From positions 62,001 through 126,000 of the forward strand of contig CAMYVB010000001.1 in assembly GCA_947302175.1 (NCBI GenBank): 64,000 nucleotides of DNA, given 5' to 3'. Position 1 is the stretch's first letter, and the number at the start of each line of letters is the position of its first letter. This DNA comes from an uncultured Bacteroidales bacterium. GTDB lineage: Bacteria; Bacteroidota; Bacteroidia; Bacteroidales; UBA932. Shown in pieces: positions 33,364 through 42,565 of the stretch. The notes under the pieces were generated by a model. That model made no database searches and had not been told where the DNA came from. It worked only from the letters and a program-made list of their open reading frames with translations. Position numbers and translations under genes: made by a program.

Positions 33364-36231
33364 ATGAGTAAAGCGTTTCCCTTCGGACAGGCACTTTCGC
33401 ATTTCCTTGTGCGTTACAGGGCTGCGCTTTTCGTTCTGATGGCCCTGCTGTCCGGGTTCTGCGCTTTTTTGGTGCCCCGGGTGCACGTGAATTCAAATAT
33501 GACGCTCTACCTTCCTGACTCCTCGCCTATGAAGCAGGGGCTGGATTTAGCGCTGGAAGAGATCCCCGGGATGGAGGAAGAGATGTCCACCTTCGGCACG
33601 GCATTAGTGGACGGTACCCAGCTCATTCCCAAGGAGTTTCCCAAAGCCATAGCCATCGGCGTGTGCCTGCTCTTTACGGTGCTGCTCGTCATGTGCTCGT
33701 CTGTGATGGAGGTGCTGCTTTTCCTCCTGACGACCTTGTTCGCGGTGCTTATCAATATGGGCACCAATGCCCTGCTGCCGAGCGTGTCGGTGATGACCCA
33801 CATGCTCTCGGCCATACTCCAGATGGTGCTGTCCATGGACTATTGCATCATCCTGATGAACCGCTACAGGCAGGAAAGGGGGCAGGGAAAAGCTACGTCC
33901 GCTGCCATGGAGGGGGCCGTGTATGGCGCAGGACCGTCAATCCTTAGCAGTGCGTTCACGACCATCGTGAGCCTTTTGATGCTGGTTTTCATGACGCTCA
34001 AGATTGGCGCGGACCTCGGAATCGTGCTTGCCAAGGGTGTCTCGCTTTCGCTCCTTTGCAATTTCACGGTCCTTCCCGCGCTCGCCGTTTGGGCCGATAA
34101 GCCGCTGGCAAAGACTAAGAAAAAGGTACCGCTTTTCCCTGCAGGGCCTTTGTCACGCTTCGAGTATAGGTTCAGGGTGCCGCTGACGGTCGTTTTCGTC
34201 GGTGTTTTTGTCACCTTTGCGGTTTTGAAAGAGAGAACTGAGCTGGTTTTCTCCCCGACCTGGGACAGCGAGGCTACTGAGGCGCTGTCTTCCGACAATG
34301 CCATAATGCTCTTGTATTCCAATGAGGATGAGGAGGCTATAGTGCCTTTGCTGGACAGTGTTGCAAATATTGGGGGAGTAAAGATGGCCCTGAGCTACCC
34401 TTCGTTATTCAGAAGGCAGCTTACTTCTTCCGCTATGATTGAGGCTCTTGGGAGGCTGTCTTCAGACTCGCTTTCCTCCGCCTCTTTCCCGCCGGATTTG
34501 CTCCCGCTGGTGTATTATGCGCACTACAATCCCCGTCGCAACGAGCGTTTTTCCTTGCAGGAGCTGCTTTCTTTTGCTGAAAACCTTTCAGAGGCAGGGA
34601 TGATGCCGGAAGGTATTGATATGGCTTCTATGCCATTGGTCTTGCCGCTCGATGCCGATGTTGCTGTTTCCGGCCCGGAAGAGGCGACTGACGGGGACGA
34701 AACTCCGAGTTTGGAGCCTGAGGGCGAAGACCCTCTCATCCAGACCCCTGACGACTCCTTAGAAAGGATAGAGCCCGTTGTGGATTCAACTCTTACTGCC
34801 TTGACTGAGGCGGATACGCTGAAGGCCCTGAAGTACACCTATGAAGAGGCCGTAACGCCCCTGGATTCATACGAGACGGCTTTGTTCATCGATTATGATC
34901 CGGTGTCGGTGGATATGGTGTTCAGGCTGCTTGGAAAGAAGGGGCAGAAAATGGCACCACTCGAAACCATACGCTTGGTTCGTAAGGATTTGCTCTCGAA
35001 AAAGCGTTATGCGCGCATGATGCCTAAGGATATGGCCTCTCAGCTAGACCAACTGGAAAAGGATTTGCAGGCAGCATACGATGCCGGGCCTATGATTGCT
35101 CATCCTGAGGAGGAAGATACAAGGACTGCTGAGCTTGAAACTGAAAGCGAGCTTCCTTCCGCCGCCCCGGATGACAAAACTTTGTTGGCTCAGGAAAATA
35201 CTGAGCAGGCCGAGGTGGAGGAGGAGCAAACTGAGGCAACGGAGCCCACGCCGATGGAGGAGCTCATGGATATGTATTTGTCGAATAAGAGATATAGCTC
35301 GGCCAAGGTCCACTCTGTTCTGTCCCGGGCTGGGATTGCTGTCGAAAAGGACCAGCTGGACCTGCTGTATCTGTATGCCGGAGCGCAGCGTTATGCGGAT
35401 TCGACGCTCACCATGTCAGCTGAGCAGCTCCTTAATTATATTGCAGATACACTGATAGTTAACCCCGCGCTCGCAGCTTTTGTCCCTGACAGTTCCAAGG
35501 CTATGGTGGACAGCGCCCGAATGATGGTGGCCCAGGCAAGGGACAATCTTTGCGGCACGGCTCATTCTGCCGGGATTGTTATAAGCGATTTCCCCGAGGA
35601 GTCGGATTCGACGTTCAGGTTTATAGAGAATCTTTATTCGCTTTCTGACGGGTCTCTTGCCCACGAGCATTACCTCGTTGGAGGCTCAGCAATGTACAAG
35701 GAGCTCAAAGACGGTTTTCCGAAGGAAGTGCTGCTCCTGACCATACTGACGGTGATAGCGATTTTCCTTATCGTAGCGCTTACTTTCCGCTCCGTCCTCG
35801 TCCCCATCCCTCTGGTGATAACCGTCATGTCGGGTATTTATGCCAACATCTGGGCCAGCGGCCTCGGCGGCCAGACCCTCTATTATTTGTCATATCTGAT
35901 AATTCAGGGCATACTCATGGGCGCCACCATTGATTACTGCATAGTGTTCATGCAGTACTATCTGTCCGCCCGCAGGACCATGCCGGTCAAGGACGCTCTC
36001 TGCCGCGCTTATTCGGGGGCTTCGCATTCGATCCTGACCTCGGGGCTGATACTGGTAATTGTGCCGTTCGCCATCTTCCTGTCCTTGAACGACAAGATGA
36101 TTAGCAGCATCCTCGGCAGCCTGTCGATAGGTGCCAGTGCCATCCTGATTCTGGTTCTTTTCGTGCTTCCCGGCGTCGTGGCCCTGCTGGACCCTCTTAT
36201 CCGGCCGCGGGGACGCGCTATTCAACGGTAA
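33364..36231 (+). CDS. MMPL/RND-family exporter with a shortened first periplasmic loop
   Basis: Inner-membrane RND-superfamily (MMPL) exporter, 955 residues, two repeats of one plus five helices. First repeat: TM1 about residues 18-36, then only about 50 periplasmic residues, then five helices including SMDYCIILMNRYRQERG, with the Asp-Tyr pair usual for proton coupling. Second repeat: TM7 near residue 280, a very large periplasmic region (about 300-780) with acidic, Thr/Glu-rich linkers, then helices including ATIDYCIVFMQYYLSARR. Relatives normally have more than 100 residues in the first loop. ATG 33364 is preferred over the TTG three bases upstream. The 3' end overlaps the convergent GH3 gene by 14 bases. 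Substrate unknown. Confidence 0.85.
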   Translation: MSKAFPFGQALSHFLVRYRAALFVLMALLSGFCAFLVPRVHVNSNMTLYLPDSSPMKQGLDLALEEIPGMEEEMSTFGTALVDGTQLIPKEFPKAIAIGVCLLFTVLLVMCSSVMEVLLFLLTTLFAVLINMGTNALLPSVSVMTHMLSAILQMVLSMDYCIILMNRYRQERGQGKATSAAMEGAVYGAGPSILSSAFTTIVSLLMLVFMTLKIGADLGIVLAKGVSLSLLCNFTVLPALAVWADKPLAKTKKKVPLFPAGPLSRFEYRFRVPLTVVFVGVFVTFAVLKERTELVFSPTWDSEATEALSSDNAIMLLYSNEDEEAIVPLLDSVANIGGVKMALSYPSLFRRQLTSSAMIEALGRLSSDSLSSASFPPDLLPLVYYAHYNPRRNERFSLQELLSFAENLSEAGMMPEGIDMASMPLVLPLDADVAVSGPEEATDGDETPSLEPEGEDPLIQTPDDSLERIEPVVDSTLTALTEADTLKALKYTYEEAVTPLDSYETALFIDYDPVSVDMVFRLLGKKGQKMAPLETIRLVRKDLLSKKRYARMMPKDMASQLDQLEKDLQAAYDAGPMIAHPEEEDTRTAELETESELPSAAPDDKTLLAQENTEQAEVEEEQTEATEPTPMEELMDMYLSNKRYSSAKVHSVLSRAGIAVEKDQLDLLYLYAGAQRYADSTLTMSAEQLLNYIADTLIVNPALAAFVPDSSKAMVDSARMMVAQARDNLCGTAHSAGIVISDFPEESDSTFRFIENLYSLSDGSLAHEHYLVGGSAMYKELKDGFPKEVLLLTILTVIAIFLIVALTFRSVLVPIPLVITVMSGIYANIWASGLGGQTLYYLSYLIIQGILMGATIDYCIVFMQYYLSARRTMPVKDALCRAYSGASHSILTSGLILVIVPFAIFLSLNDKMISSILGSLSIGASAILILVLFVLPGVVALLDPLIRPRGRAIQR

Positions 36232-38674
36232 TAATTTCCTTCAGGCGTATATCCTCGCTTGAGGAGCCTATGCGCAGCTCGAATTCGCCGCTCTCCACTG
36301 TCCAGCGCATGTCTTTATCGAGCATTTGCATTTCCTCGGGGCCAATTATGAAGCTGACGCTGCGGCTTTCGCCGGGGGCGAGGCTCACGCGTTCGAAGCC
36401 GCAGAGGCTGCTGTCGTAGGCTACGACGGAGCTTAGGCGGTCGCGTATGTAGAGCTGGACTACCTCATCGCCGGCGCGTTTCCCGGTGTTGCTGACGGTG
36501 CAGGAGATTTCGTAGCGGGGAGAAGTGACGCCGCTCCAGGAGCAGGTGCCGCTGCCCGGGAGCTGCCTTACCTGTATGTCGGAGTAGGCGAAAGTGGTGT
36601 AGCTCAGGCCGTAACCGAAGGGATAGAGGGCGCCGAGCACGCGCGTTTTGCCTCCGCCGTTGGGGCCTGTCGCGGGCTGGGTGCCGTGCGAGCCTTTCTT
36701 GAAGGGGAAGGCGTAGGGGATCTGGCCTATGGACTTGGGGAAGGTGACGGTGAGGTGGCCGCCGGGGTTGATGTCGCCGAATAGGGCCTCAGCAACTGCC
36801 CTGCCGCCCAGATTGCCCTGGAACCAGGTCTCGAGTATGGCGGGGAGGAACTTGTTTTCCCAGTTGATGGTTAGGGGCCTTCCGTTGACCAGAACCAATA
36901 TTACCGTTTTGCCTGTAGCGTAGAGTTCGCGGATGAGTTCACTCTGGCGGCCGGGAAGGTCGAGGCTGGTGCGCGAAAGGCTCTCGCCCACGCAGTGGCC
37001 GTCTTCGCCCATCACGGCTATGATGACGTCGGCCTCTTTTGCCGCCGCCACCGCCTCGTCCATCATGCTGCGCTCGGTCTCGGACATTTCGCGGGGAAGG
37101 ATTTCACTTTCGGGCCAGAAAGGGTCGGTCACTTCGCAGCCCTTGCTGTAGATGACTTCCGCCTGAGGACCAGCCGCTTCGCGTATGCCCTGAAGTATGG
37201 ATATGCAGTCGAGGCCATTGGGGCCGTAGCGGCTTATCATGTAGCCTGTGGCGTCCGCAAGGGGGCCGGTGACAAGGATCTTCCCGGCCTTGCTGCGGTC
37301 GAGGGGCAGGGTCTCGTTTTCGTTTTTAAGGAGCACAAGGGATTCGCGCGCCATGCGCAGGATGAATTCTTCGTGATTGGCGGCGCCGGCTTCCTTGTCC
37401 GCAAGGGCGCCGTTGCCGGTGTAGGGATTGTCGAAAAGACCCATGCGGAATTTGACTCTCAGGACTTCGCGGACGCGCTGATCTATGGTTTCCATGCTGA
37501 TTTCACCGCGCGCAATTGCCTGGCGAATGGGGAGTACGAACTCTTCGGGCTGCTGGAAATTGGTCCTGACGTTGAGACCCGCTTCGAGCACGGCCTTGGC
37601 GGCTCCCGCCATGTCGGGAGTTATCTCGTGCTTGCTGAACATATGCTCTACGGCGTTGCTGTCGCTCACCACATAGCCGTCGAAACCGTAGGTCTGCCTC
37701 AGCAGCTCGGTCAGGAAGCGGTAGGAGGCTGATACGGGCTCTCCGTTCCAGTCGTTGTAGCTGCTCATGACGACCATGGGATGGACTTCGGAGACGACCT
37801 TGGCGAAGGGGCGCAGGAAGAGCTGCTGAAGGTCGCGGGGGTTGATCTGGGGGTCGGTGCGGCAGCGGCCGTCGCGCCCTCCGGCGGGCACTCCGTATGC
37901 TGCGTAGTGCTTCAGGCCCGCGCCTACGCCCTGGCTCTGTATGCCTGACGCCATCTGCACTCCAAGTTCTCCGACTAAATAGGGATCCTCGCCGTAGCAC
38001 TCGACTATGCGCCCCCAGCGGGGGTCGCGCGCTATGTCGAGAATGGGGGCGTAAACGCTGTGATAACCTATCAGGGCGACTTCGCGCCCGGCGATGCGCC
38101 CGGCCTCAAGGACAAGACCCCTGTCCCATGTGCTGCCTATGGCGATGGGGGCGGGGAGGGGCGTGGCCTTGGTGTGGTTCATGCCGTGTATGCCTTCGTT
38201 GGAGAACTCTGCGGGGATGCCGAGGCGCGTCTCTTCCACGAAGAAGCGCTGGACTTCGTGCAGGGTGCTGACGTGGTTGGAGAAGGGGTAGATGAGGTCG
38301 TAATGGTCCCTGTAGCCGTTGCCCACGCCGTTGAGGTGCTCGTCAATATTGGCTATGCCGTCTTTCCAAACCCTTTCTTTCCATTCGGGGACGGGGGTGG
38401 CCCAGGGCAGGACGCGGCCGTAGCCGTAGACGGTGACCAGCTGGCAGGTCTTTTCCTCCACGCTCATGCGGCCGAGGAGGTCCTCGACCCTCTCGTCTAT
38501 CGACTTTGAGGGGTCTTCATATATATCTTTGGCTCCGTTTTTGTTAAAGTCTGTCCAGCCCTTGTGATAGATGCTCCGTGAATTGGACTTGGAAGAAGTC
38601 CCCGCCGCCATGGGGATTGAGAAAAGAATTATGGCCGAGACCATAATTACGGCAGTAGTCTTTAGCTTGGTCAT
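36218..38674 (-). CDS. Glycoside hydrolase family 3 beta-glucosidase-like
   Basis: Exported GH3 enzyme of 818 residues. Signal peptide at 1-24 (VIMVSAIILFSIPMAAG), then a DFNKNGAKDIYEDP calcium-loop-like segment usual in this GH3 branch, the (beta/alpha)8 domain with GLKHYAAYGVPAGGRD and nucleophile Asp338 in YVVSDSNAVEH, a second alpha/beta domain with MGEDGHCVGES, and a C-terminal fibronectin-III-like domain (from about residue 690). It probably releases beta-linked glucose or xylose in the periplasm. Single gene, divergent from the sigma-54 regulator with overlapping promoter elements; its 3' end overlaps the exporter gene. Confidence 0.93.
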   Translation of the reverse strand: MTKLKTTAVIMVSAIILFSIPMAAGTSSKSNSRSIYHKGWTDFNKNGAKDIYEDPSKSIDERVEDLLGRMSVEEKTCQLVTVYGYGRVLPWATPVPEWKERVWKDGIANIDEHLNGVGNGYRDHYDLIYPFSNHVSTLHEVQRFFVEETRLGIPAEFSNEGIHGMNHTKATPLPAPIAIGSTWDRGLVLEAGRIAGREVALIGYHSVYAPILDIARDPRWGRIVECYGEDPYLVGELGVQMASGIQSQGVGAGLKHYAAYGVPAGGRDGRCRTDPQINPRDLQQLFLRPFAKVVSEVHPMVVMSSYNDWNGEPVSASYRFLTELLRQTYGFDGYVVSDSNAVEHMFSKHEITPDMAGAAKAVLEAGLNVRTNFQQPEEFVLPIRQAIARGEISMETIDQRVREVLRVKFRMGLFDNPYTGNGALADKEAGAANHEEFILRMARESLVLLKNENETLPLDRSKAGKILVTGPLADATGYMISRYGPNGLDCISILQGIREAAGPQAEVIYSKGCEVTDPFWPESEILPREMSETERSMMDEAVAAAKEADVIIAVMGEDGHCVGESLSRTSLDLPGRQSELIRELYATGKTVILVLVNGRPLTINWENKFLPAILETWFQGNLGGRAVAEALFGDINPGGHLTVTFPKSIGQIPYAFPFKKGSHGTQPATGPNGGGKTRVLGALYPFGYGLSYTTFAYSDIQVRQLPGSGTCSWSGVTSPRYEISCTVSNTGKRAGDEVVQLYIRDRLSSVVAYDSSLCGFERVSLAPGESRSVSFIIGPEEMQMLDKDMRWTVESGEFELRIGSSSEDIRLKEIITVE

Positions 38675-38697
38675 CGAGTTGACATTTCGTATTTCTA

Positions 38698-38705
38698 CAA
38701 AGATA
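38698..38705 (-). promoter_or_regulatory. -7 element for the GH3 gene
   Basis: Minus-strand TATCTTTG (TAnnTTTG), 23 bases before the ATG at 38674, ten bases from the opposing -7 of the regulator gene. Confidence 0.5.
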
Positions 38706-38714
38706 GAAAATTCT

Positions 38715-38722
38715 TAACTTTG
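38715..38722 (+). promoter_or_regulatory. -7 element for the sigma-54 activator gene
   Basis: TAACTTTG, seven bases before the ATG at 38730; TTTC at 38692-38695 with a 19-base spacer is a weak -33. The leader would be nearly absent. Confidence 0.5.
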
Positions 38723-38729
38723 CGACGTT

Positions 38730-39881
38730 ATGAAGATACTGGTAATTGACGACGAACGTGCCATACGCAACTCCCTGAAGGAAATCCTCAAGGACGAAGG
38801 GTACGAAGTGGATACCGCCGAAGACGGGGCCGAGGGCCTCGCTATGGCCGAAAAAGACAAGTACAACATCATTTTCTGCGACATCAAGATGCCCAACATG
38901 GACGGCATCGAGTTCCTGGATAAGATTTCCGCCGAGGGTACTGACGCCGCAGTCGTGATGATTTCCGGCCACGGCGACATCGAGACCGCCGTCGAGTGCA
39001 TCAAGAAAGGGGCCTTCGACTTCATCCAGAAGCCCCTCGACCTCAACCGCATCCTCATTACCATCAAGAACGCCACGGAGAAAGTCTCCCTCGTCAAGGA
39101 GACGCGCATCCTCAAAAAACGCGTTTACGGCCAGCAGATGGTGGGCGAGTCCGACCCCATCAACGCCATACGCGATATTGTCTCGAAAGTCGCAGCTACG
39201 GACGCCCGCGTCCTGATAACCGGTCCCAACGGCTCAGGCAAGGAACTAGTGGCCCGCAGCCTGCACGAGCAGAGCACCCGCTCCGCCATGCCCTACGTAG
39301 AGGTTAACTGCGCAGCCATCCCGTCAGAACTCATTGAAAGTGAATTGTTCGGTCACGAAAAGGGGTCTTTTACTTCCGCCATCAAGCAGCACAAGGGCAA
39401 GTTCGAGCAGGCGGACGGCGGCACGCTTTTCCTCGACGAAATAGGCGACATGAGCCTCGCCGCCCAGGCCAAGGTCCTGCGCGTCCTCCAGGAAAAGAAG
39501 CTCTCAAGGGTGGGCAGCGACAAGGATATAGAGGTGAATGTCAGGGTGGTTGCGGCCACCAACAAGGACCTTATGAAAGAAATCGCGGAAGGCAATTTCC
39601 GCGAAGACCTCTACCATCGTCTCAGCGTCATCATCATCAAGGTTCCCTCGCTGGACGAAAGGAAGAGCGACATCCCCCTGCTGATAGACTATTTCGTAAA
39701 GCAGATATGCACCGAAAGCGGCATGCCCGAAAAGAAATTCTCCCCCGCCGCCGTCAAAGCCCTTCAGGAGAAGAGCTGGCCCGGCAACATCAGGGAGCTG
39801 AAAAATGTCGTTGAGAGGCTGCTTATTCTTGGGGATCAGACTGTGTCTGCCCAGAATGTTCGGGACTACGTAAGTCAGTAA
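38730..39881 (+). CDS. NtrC-type response regulator lacking a DNA-binding domain
   Basis: Receiver plus AAA+ sigma-54 activator, 383 residues. The receiver has Asp7, Asp8, phosphoacceptor Asp51 ([11 protein letters not shown]) and Lys101. The AAA+ domain has Walker A GPNGSGKE (Lys171), the sigma-54 contact loop as GSFTSA (212-217) in place of [18 protein letters not shown] (Walker B) and the arginine-bearing LPGNIREL-like [14 protein letters not shown] near the end. It stops about 20 residues later, so the usual C-terminal Fis helix-turn-helix is absent; related Bacteroidota proteins of similar length exist. It could act from solution on sigma-54 holoenzyme. A likely partner kinase is the NtrY-like protein at 49192. 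Its 3' end overlaps lptB by 59 bases. Confidence 0.88.
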   Translation: MKILVIDDERAIRNSLKEILKDEGYEVDTAEDGAEGLAMAEKDKYNIIFCDIKMPNMDGIEFLDKISAEGTDAAVVMISGHGDIETAVECIKKGAFDFIQKPLDLNRILITIKNATEKVSLVKETRILKKRVYGQQMVGESDPINAIRDIVSKVAATDARVLITGPNGSGKELVARSLHEQSTRSAMPYVEVNCAAIPSELIESELFGHEKGSFTSAIKQHKGKFEQADGGTLFLDEIGDMSLAAQAKVLRVLQEKKLSRVGSDKDIEVNVRVVAATNKDLMKEIAEGNFREDLYHRLSVIIIKVPSLDERKSDIPLLIDYFVKQICTESGMPEKKFSPAAVKALQEKSWPGNIRELKNVVERLLILGDQTVSAQNVRDYVSQ

Positions 39882-40638
39882 AAAAATTGGCCATCGCCCT
39901 CTCCGCAGCAGCGGATTTCTTCAGTATGAAACCGGCACCGAGGTACTTGGTGCGCACATCCTCGTCGGAAGCGAGCATCTCAGGCGTGCCCTGCTGGAGT
40001 ATCGTGCCTTCGTAAAGCAGGTAGGCGCGGTCGCATATGGCAAGGGTCTCGCCGACGTTGTGGTCGGTTATGATGATGCCTATATTCTTGTATTTCAGCG
40101 TGGCGATAATGTACTGGATGTCCTCCACCGCGATGGGGTCGACGCCGGCGAAAGGCTCGTCAAGGAGGATGAACTTGGGGCTGATGGCAAGGGCGCGGGC
40201 AATCTCGCAGCGGCGCCTTTCGCCGCCGGAGAGCTGTATGCCGAGGCTCTTGCGCACCTTCGAAAGGTTGAACTCCGAGATGAGGTCTTCGAGCCTGGAC
40301 TCCCTTTCCTCCTTAGTCATGGAAGTCATTTCCATTACGGACATTATATTGTCCTCGACGGACATGCGGCGGAATACGGACGCCTCCTGAGGGAGGTATC
40401 CCAGGCCTTTCTGGGCCCTCTTGTACATGGGCAGGCCGGTGATTTCCTCGTCGTCAAGGAAAATCCTGCCTGCGTTGGGCTCCACCTGGCCGGTGATCAT
40501 GTAGAAGCTGGTGGTCTTGCCGGCTCCGTTGGGGCCGAGGAAGCCGACGATTTCGCCCTGCTCCACTTCCATGGACACACCTTTGACGACGGTGCGTATG
40601 CCGTATTTCTTGACGAGATTTTCGCAGTGCAGTTTCAT
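39823..40638 (-). CDS. lptB: LPS export ABC ATPase LptB
   Basis: ATPase that powers LptFG in moving lipopolysaccharide to the outer membrane. Walker [10 protein letters not shown] (Lys41), Q-loop [11 protein letters not shown], signature [15 protein letters not shown], Walker [21 protein letters not shown] and the switch [10 protein letters not shown], all typical of LptB. At 271 residues it is about 30 longer than usual: after KYLGAGFIL the tail [16 protein letters not shown] continues to a polar end, and this extension is what overlaps the regulator's 3' end. Eleven bases separate it from dnaX, so they form an operon. Confidence 0.94.
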   Translation of the reverse strand: MKLHCENLVKKYGIRTVVKGVSMEVEQGEIVGFLGPNGAGKTTSFYMITGQVEPNAGRIFLDDEEITGLPMYKRAQKGLGYLPQEASVFRRMSVEDNIMSVMEMTSMTKEERESRLEDLISEFNLSKVRKSLGIQLSGGERRRCEIARALAISPKFILLDEPFAGVDPIAVEDIQYIIATLKYKNIGIIITDHNVGETLAICDRAYLLYEGTILQQGTPEMLASDEDVRTKYLGAGFILKKSAAAERAMANFFTDLRSPEHSGQTQSDPQE

Positions 40639-40649
40639 GTTGAAAAGTC

Positions 40650-42506
40650 TTAAACGTCTAATTCGAGGTCGATTACCAAATTTCGCACCTCATCGTTGCG
40701 GCCCATCAGGTCCTTGGCCTGCTCGGAGGGCAGGTATATCTTTTCTTCGGGGACGAACTCTTCTGCCTTGACGACGAGTTTCAGCGCGGGGCAGCCCATG
40801 ATGGCGCAGAACTCTTTTTCAAGTTCGCGCAGGAGGTTGCTCTCTATCCATTTCTGCTGGGCGTCGTTGGTCACAGTGAAGACGACGGTCTTGCTTCCCT
40901 CGACGGGCTCGAAAGAAAGATGGGCGTTGGCAAGGGCGTTGGCTAGCCTCGGGCGTGAATTGTATTTGAATGCCAGGTCTTTCCACTTGGCTGAAATCTC
41001 TTCGTCTGAGGGGATGACCACTTCGGCGGCGGCTTCAGAGGCTGCGTTTTCGTTCTTGGCGTCCTGATTGCCTATGCCGGAGAGGGACAGGGACTGGAAG
41101 GCTCCAGTGCTCATACGCCTTCTGGCTGCAGCTCTCTCTTCCTTCGCCGTCGAAACGCTGGCGGCGGCTTCGGGCTCAGAAATGGCGGGTGCGGCAGGTT
41201 CAGCGGGGGCGGCCTGAGTCGGCGCAGCGGGTGCGGCAGGCGCAGCTTCAACAGCAGGGGCGGCGGGGGCTGCCTCAACAATCGGTGCAGTAGAAACGGC
41301 AGGCGCGGCAGGTGCAACGGGTGCAGCTTTAACGGCCGGCGAAGCTTCAGCAGCAGGAGCAGGGGCGGCCTGAGACGGCGCAACGGGAGCGGCGGCAGGA
41401 GCGCTTTCGGGCACACCCTGCAGGAAGCTCAGCCTCATAAGGGCGTATTCTATGTGAAGCCTGGGATTGACCGAAGCCTTGTAGGCGGCCTCGCAGGCGG
41501 TAGTGATGCCGAGGGCGTCGTAGATGAATTTCAAGCTGCACTTCGAGGCCTGGGCGGCATAGCGCTCCTTTAGCGAAGCGGGGAGGTCGAGAAGCGACTC
41601 CATGCCCGAGGTCTTTGCCACCGCAAGGTCGCGGAAATGGGAGCTCAGGGCGAGGACGAAATGCAGTGCGTTGAAGCCTTTGCTGAGGATTTCGTCGAAA
41701 GTGAGGAGCGCGGTCTTGTAGTCGCCTGAGAGGAAAGCGTCGGTGAGCTTGAAGCAGTATTCGTAGTCGAGGACGTTGAGATTGCGCAGGACGTCGTCGT
41801 ACTTTATGTCGGTGCCGCAGAAGGCGACGGTCTGGTCGAAAATGGTGAGCGCGTCGCGCATGGCTCCGTCTGCCTTGCGGGCAATCACGTGGAGCGCTTC
41901 GTCTTCTATGGTGATGCCTTCCTTGGCGGCTATGGAACGGAGGTTCGCCACCATGTCGGAGACGCTGATGCGGTTGAAGTCGTAGGTCTGGCAGCGGGAG
42001 AGTATGGTGGGGAGCACCTTGTGCTTCTCGGTGGTGGCCAGGATGAAGATGGCGTGCGCCGGCGGCTCCTCAAGGGTCTTGAGGAAGGCGTTGAAGGCCG
42101 CGGTGGAGAGCATGTGCACCTCGTCTATGATGTAGACGCTGTACTTGCCCACCTGCGGGGGGATTTGCACCTGGTCGAGCAGGGTCTTGATGTCTTCGAC
42201 GCCATTGTTGGACGCGGCGTCGAGCTCGTGTATGCAGTAGGAGCGGCCTTCCTTGAAGGAGACGCACGACTCACACTCTCCGCAGGGCTCGAAATCGGGC
42301 CCCGGATTGGAGCAGTTGATCGCCTTGGCGAATATGCGGGCCGTGCTGGTCTTGCCCACGCCGCGGGGGCCGCAGAAAAGATAGGCGTGCGCTATCTTGC
42401 CGCGGGCTATGGAGTTTTGCAGGGTCCTGGCTATGACATCCTGTCCGAGGAGGCTCCCGAAGGAGTCCGGCCTGTACTTACGGGCTGATACTACGTAATC
42501 CGACAT
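40650..42506 (-). CDS. dnaX: DNA polymerase III subunit gamma/tau
   Basis: Clamp-loader ATPase. ATG 42506 ([15 protein letters not shown]) is chosen; TTG 42515 would add three residues and overlap the -7 box. Walker [15 protein letters not shown], zinc module [23 protein letters not shown] and the sensor region [16 protein letters not shown] are visible. Residues about 362-452 are an Ala/Pro-rich low-complexity linker, followed by a conserved C-terminal domain ([21 protein letters not shown]...). 618 residues. No obvious programmed frameshift slippery run was identified. It is first in an operon with lptB, and divergent from the gene at 42566. Confidence 0.95.
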   Translation of the reverse strand: MSDYVVSARKYRPDSFGSLLGQDVIARTLQNSIARGKIAHAYLFCGPRGVGKTSTARIFAKAINCSNPGPDFEPCGECESCVSFKEGRSYCIHELDAASNNGVEDIKTLLDQVQIPPQVGKYSVYIIDEVHMLSTAAFNAFLKTLEEPPAHAIFILATTEKHKVLPTILSRCQTYDFNRISVSDMVANLRSIAAKEGITIEDEALHVIARKADGAMRDALTIFDQTVAFCGTDIKYDDVLRNLNVLDYEYCFKLTDAFLSGDYKTALLTFDEILSKGFNALHFVLALSSHFRDLAVAKTSGMESLLDLPASLKERYAAQASKCSLKFIYDALGITTACEAAYKASVNPRLHIEYALMRLSFLQGVPESAPAAAPVAPSQAAPAPAAEASPAVKAAPVAPAAPAVSTAPIVEAAPAAPAVEAAPAAPAAPTQAAPAEPAAPAISEPEAAASVSTAKEERAAARRRMSTGAFQSLSLSGIGNQDAKNENAASEAAAEVVIPSDEEISAKWKDLAFKYNSRPRLANALANAHLSFEPVEGSKTVVFTVTNDAQQKWIESNLLRELEKEFCAIMGCPALKLVVKAEEFVPEEKIYLPSEQAKDLMGRNDEVRNLVIDLELDV

Positions 42507-42512
42507 AACGCA

Positions 42513-42520
42513 CAAAAATA
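42513..42520 (-). promoter_or_regulatory. -7 element for dnaX-lptB
   Basis: Minus-strand TATTTTTG, six bases before the dnaX ATG at 42506; transcripts should start at or very near the start codon. The -33 position reads TCTG with a 20-base spacer, a weak match. Confidence 0.5.
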
Positions 42521-42532
42521 AGCATTTTTCTC

Positions 42533-42540
42533 TATATTTG
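42533..42540 (+). promoter_or_regulatory. -7 element for the 42566-47465 gene run
   Basis: TATATTTG, exact match to the preferred -7 consensus, 25 bases before the ATG at 42566. It lies upstream of the opposing dnaX -7 box, so the two promoters overlap. Confidence 0.55.
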
Positions 42541-42565
42541 CAGAGGATGCAAAATCAGTCCCGAG

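Noticed and set aside
41150..41420. Low-complexity repeat region in dnaX as a possible repeat element
   Set aside because: It is the Ala/Pro-rich interdomain linker of gamma/tau; codons vary, and it is in frame.
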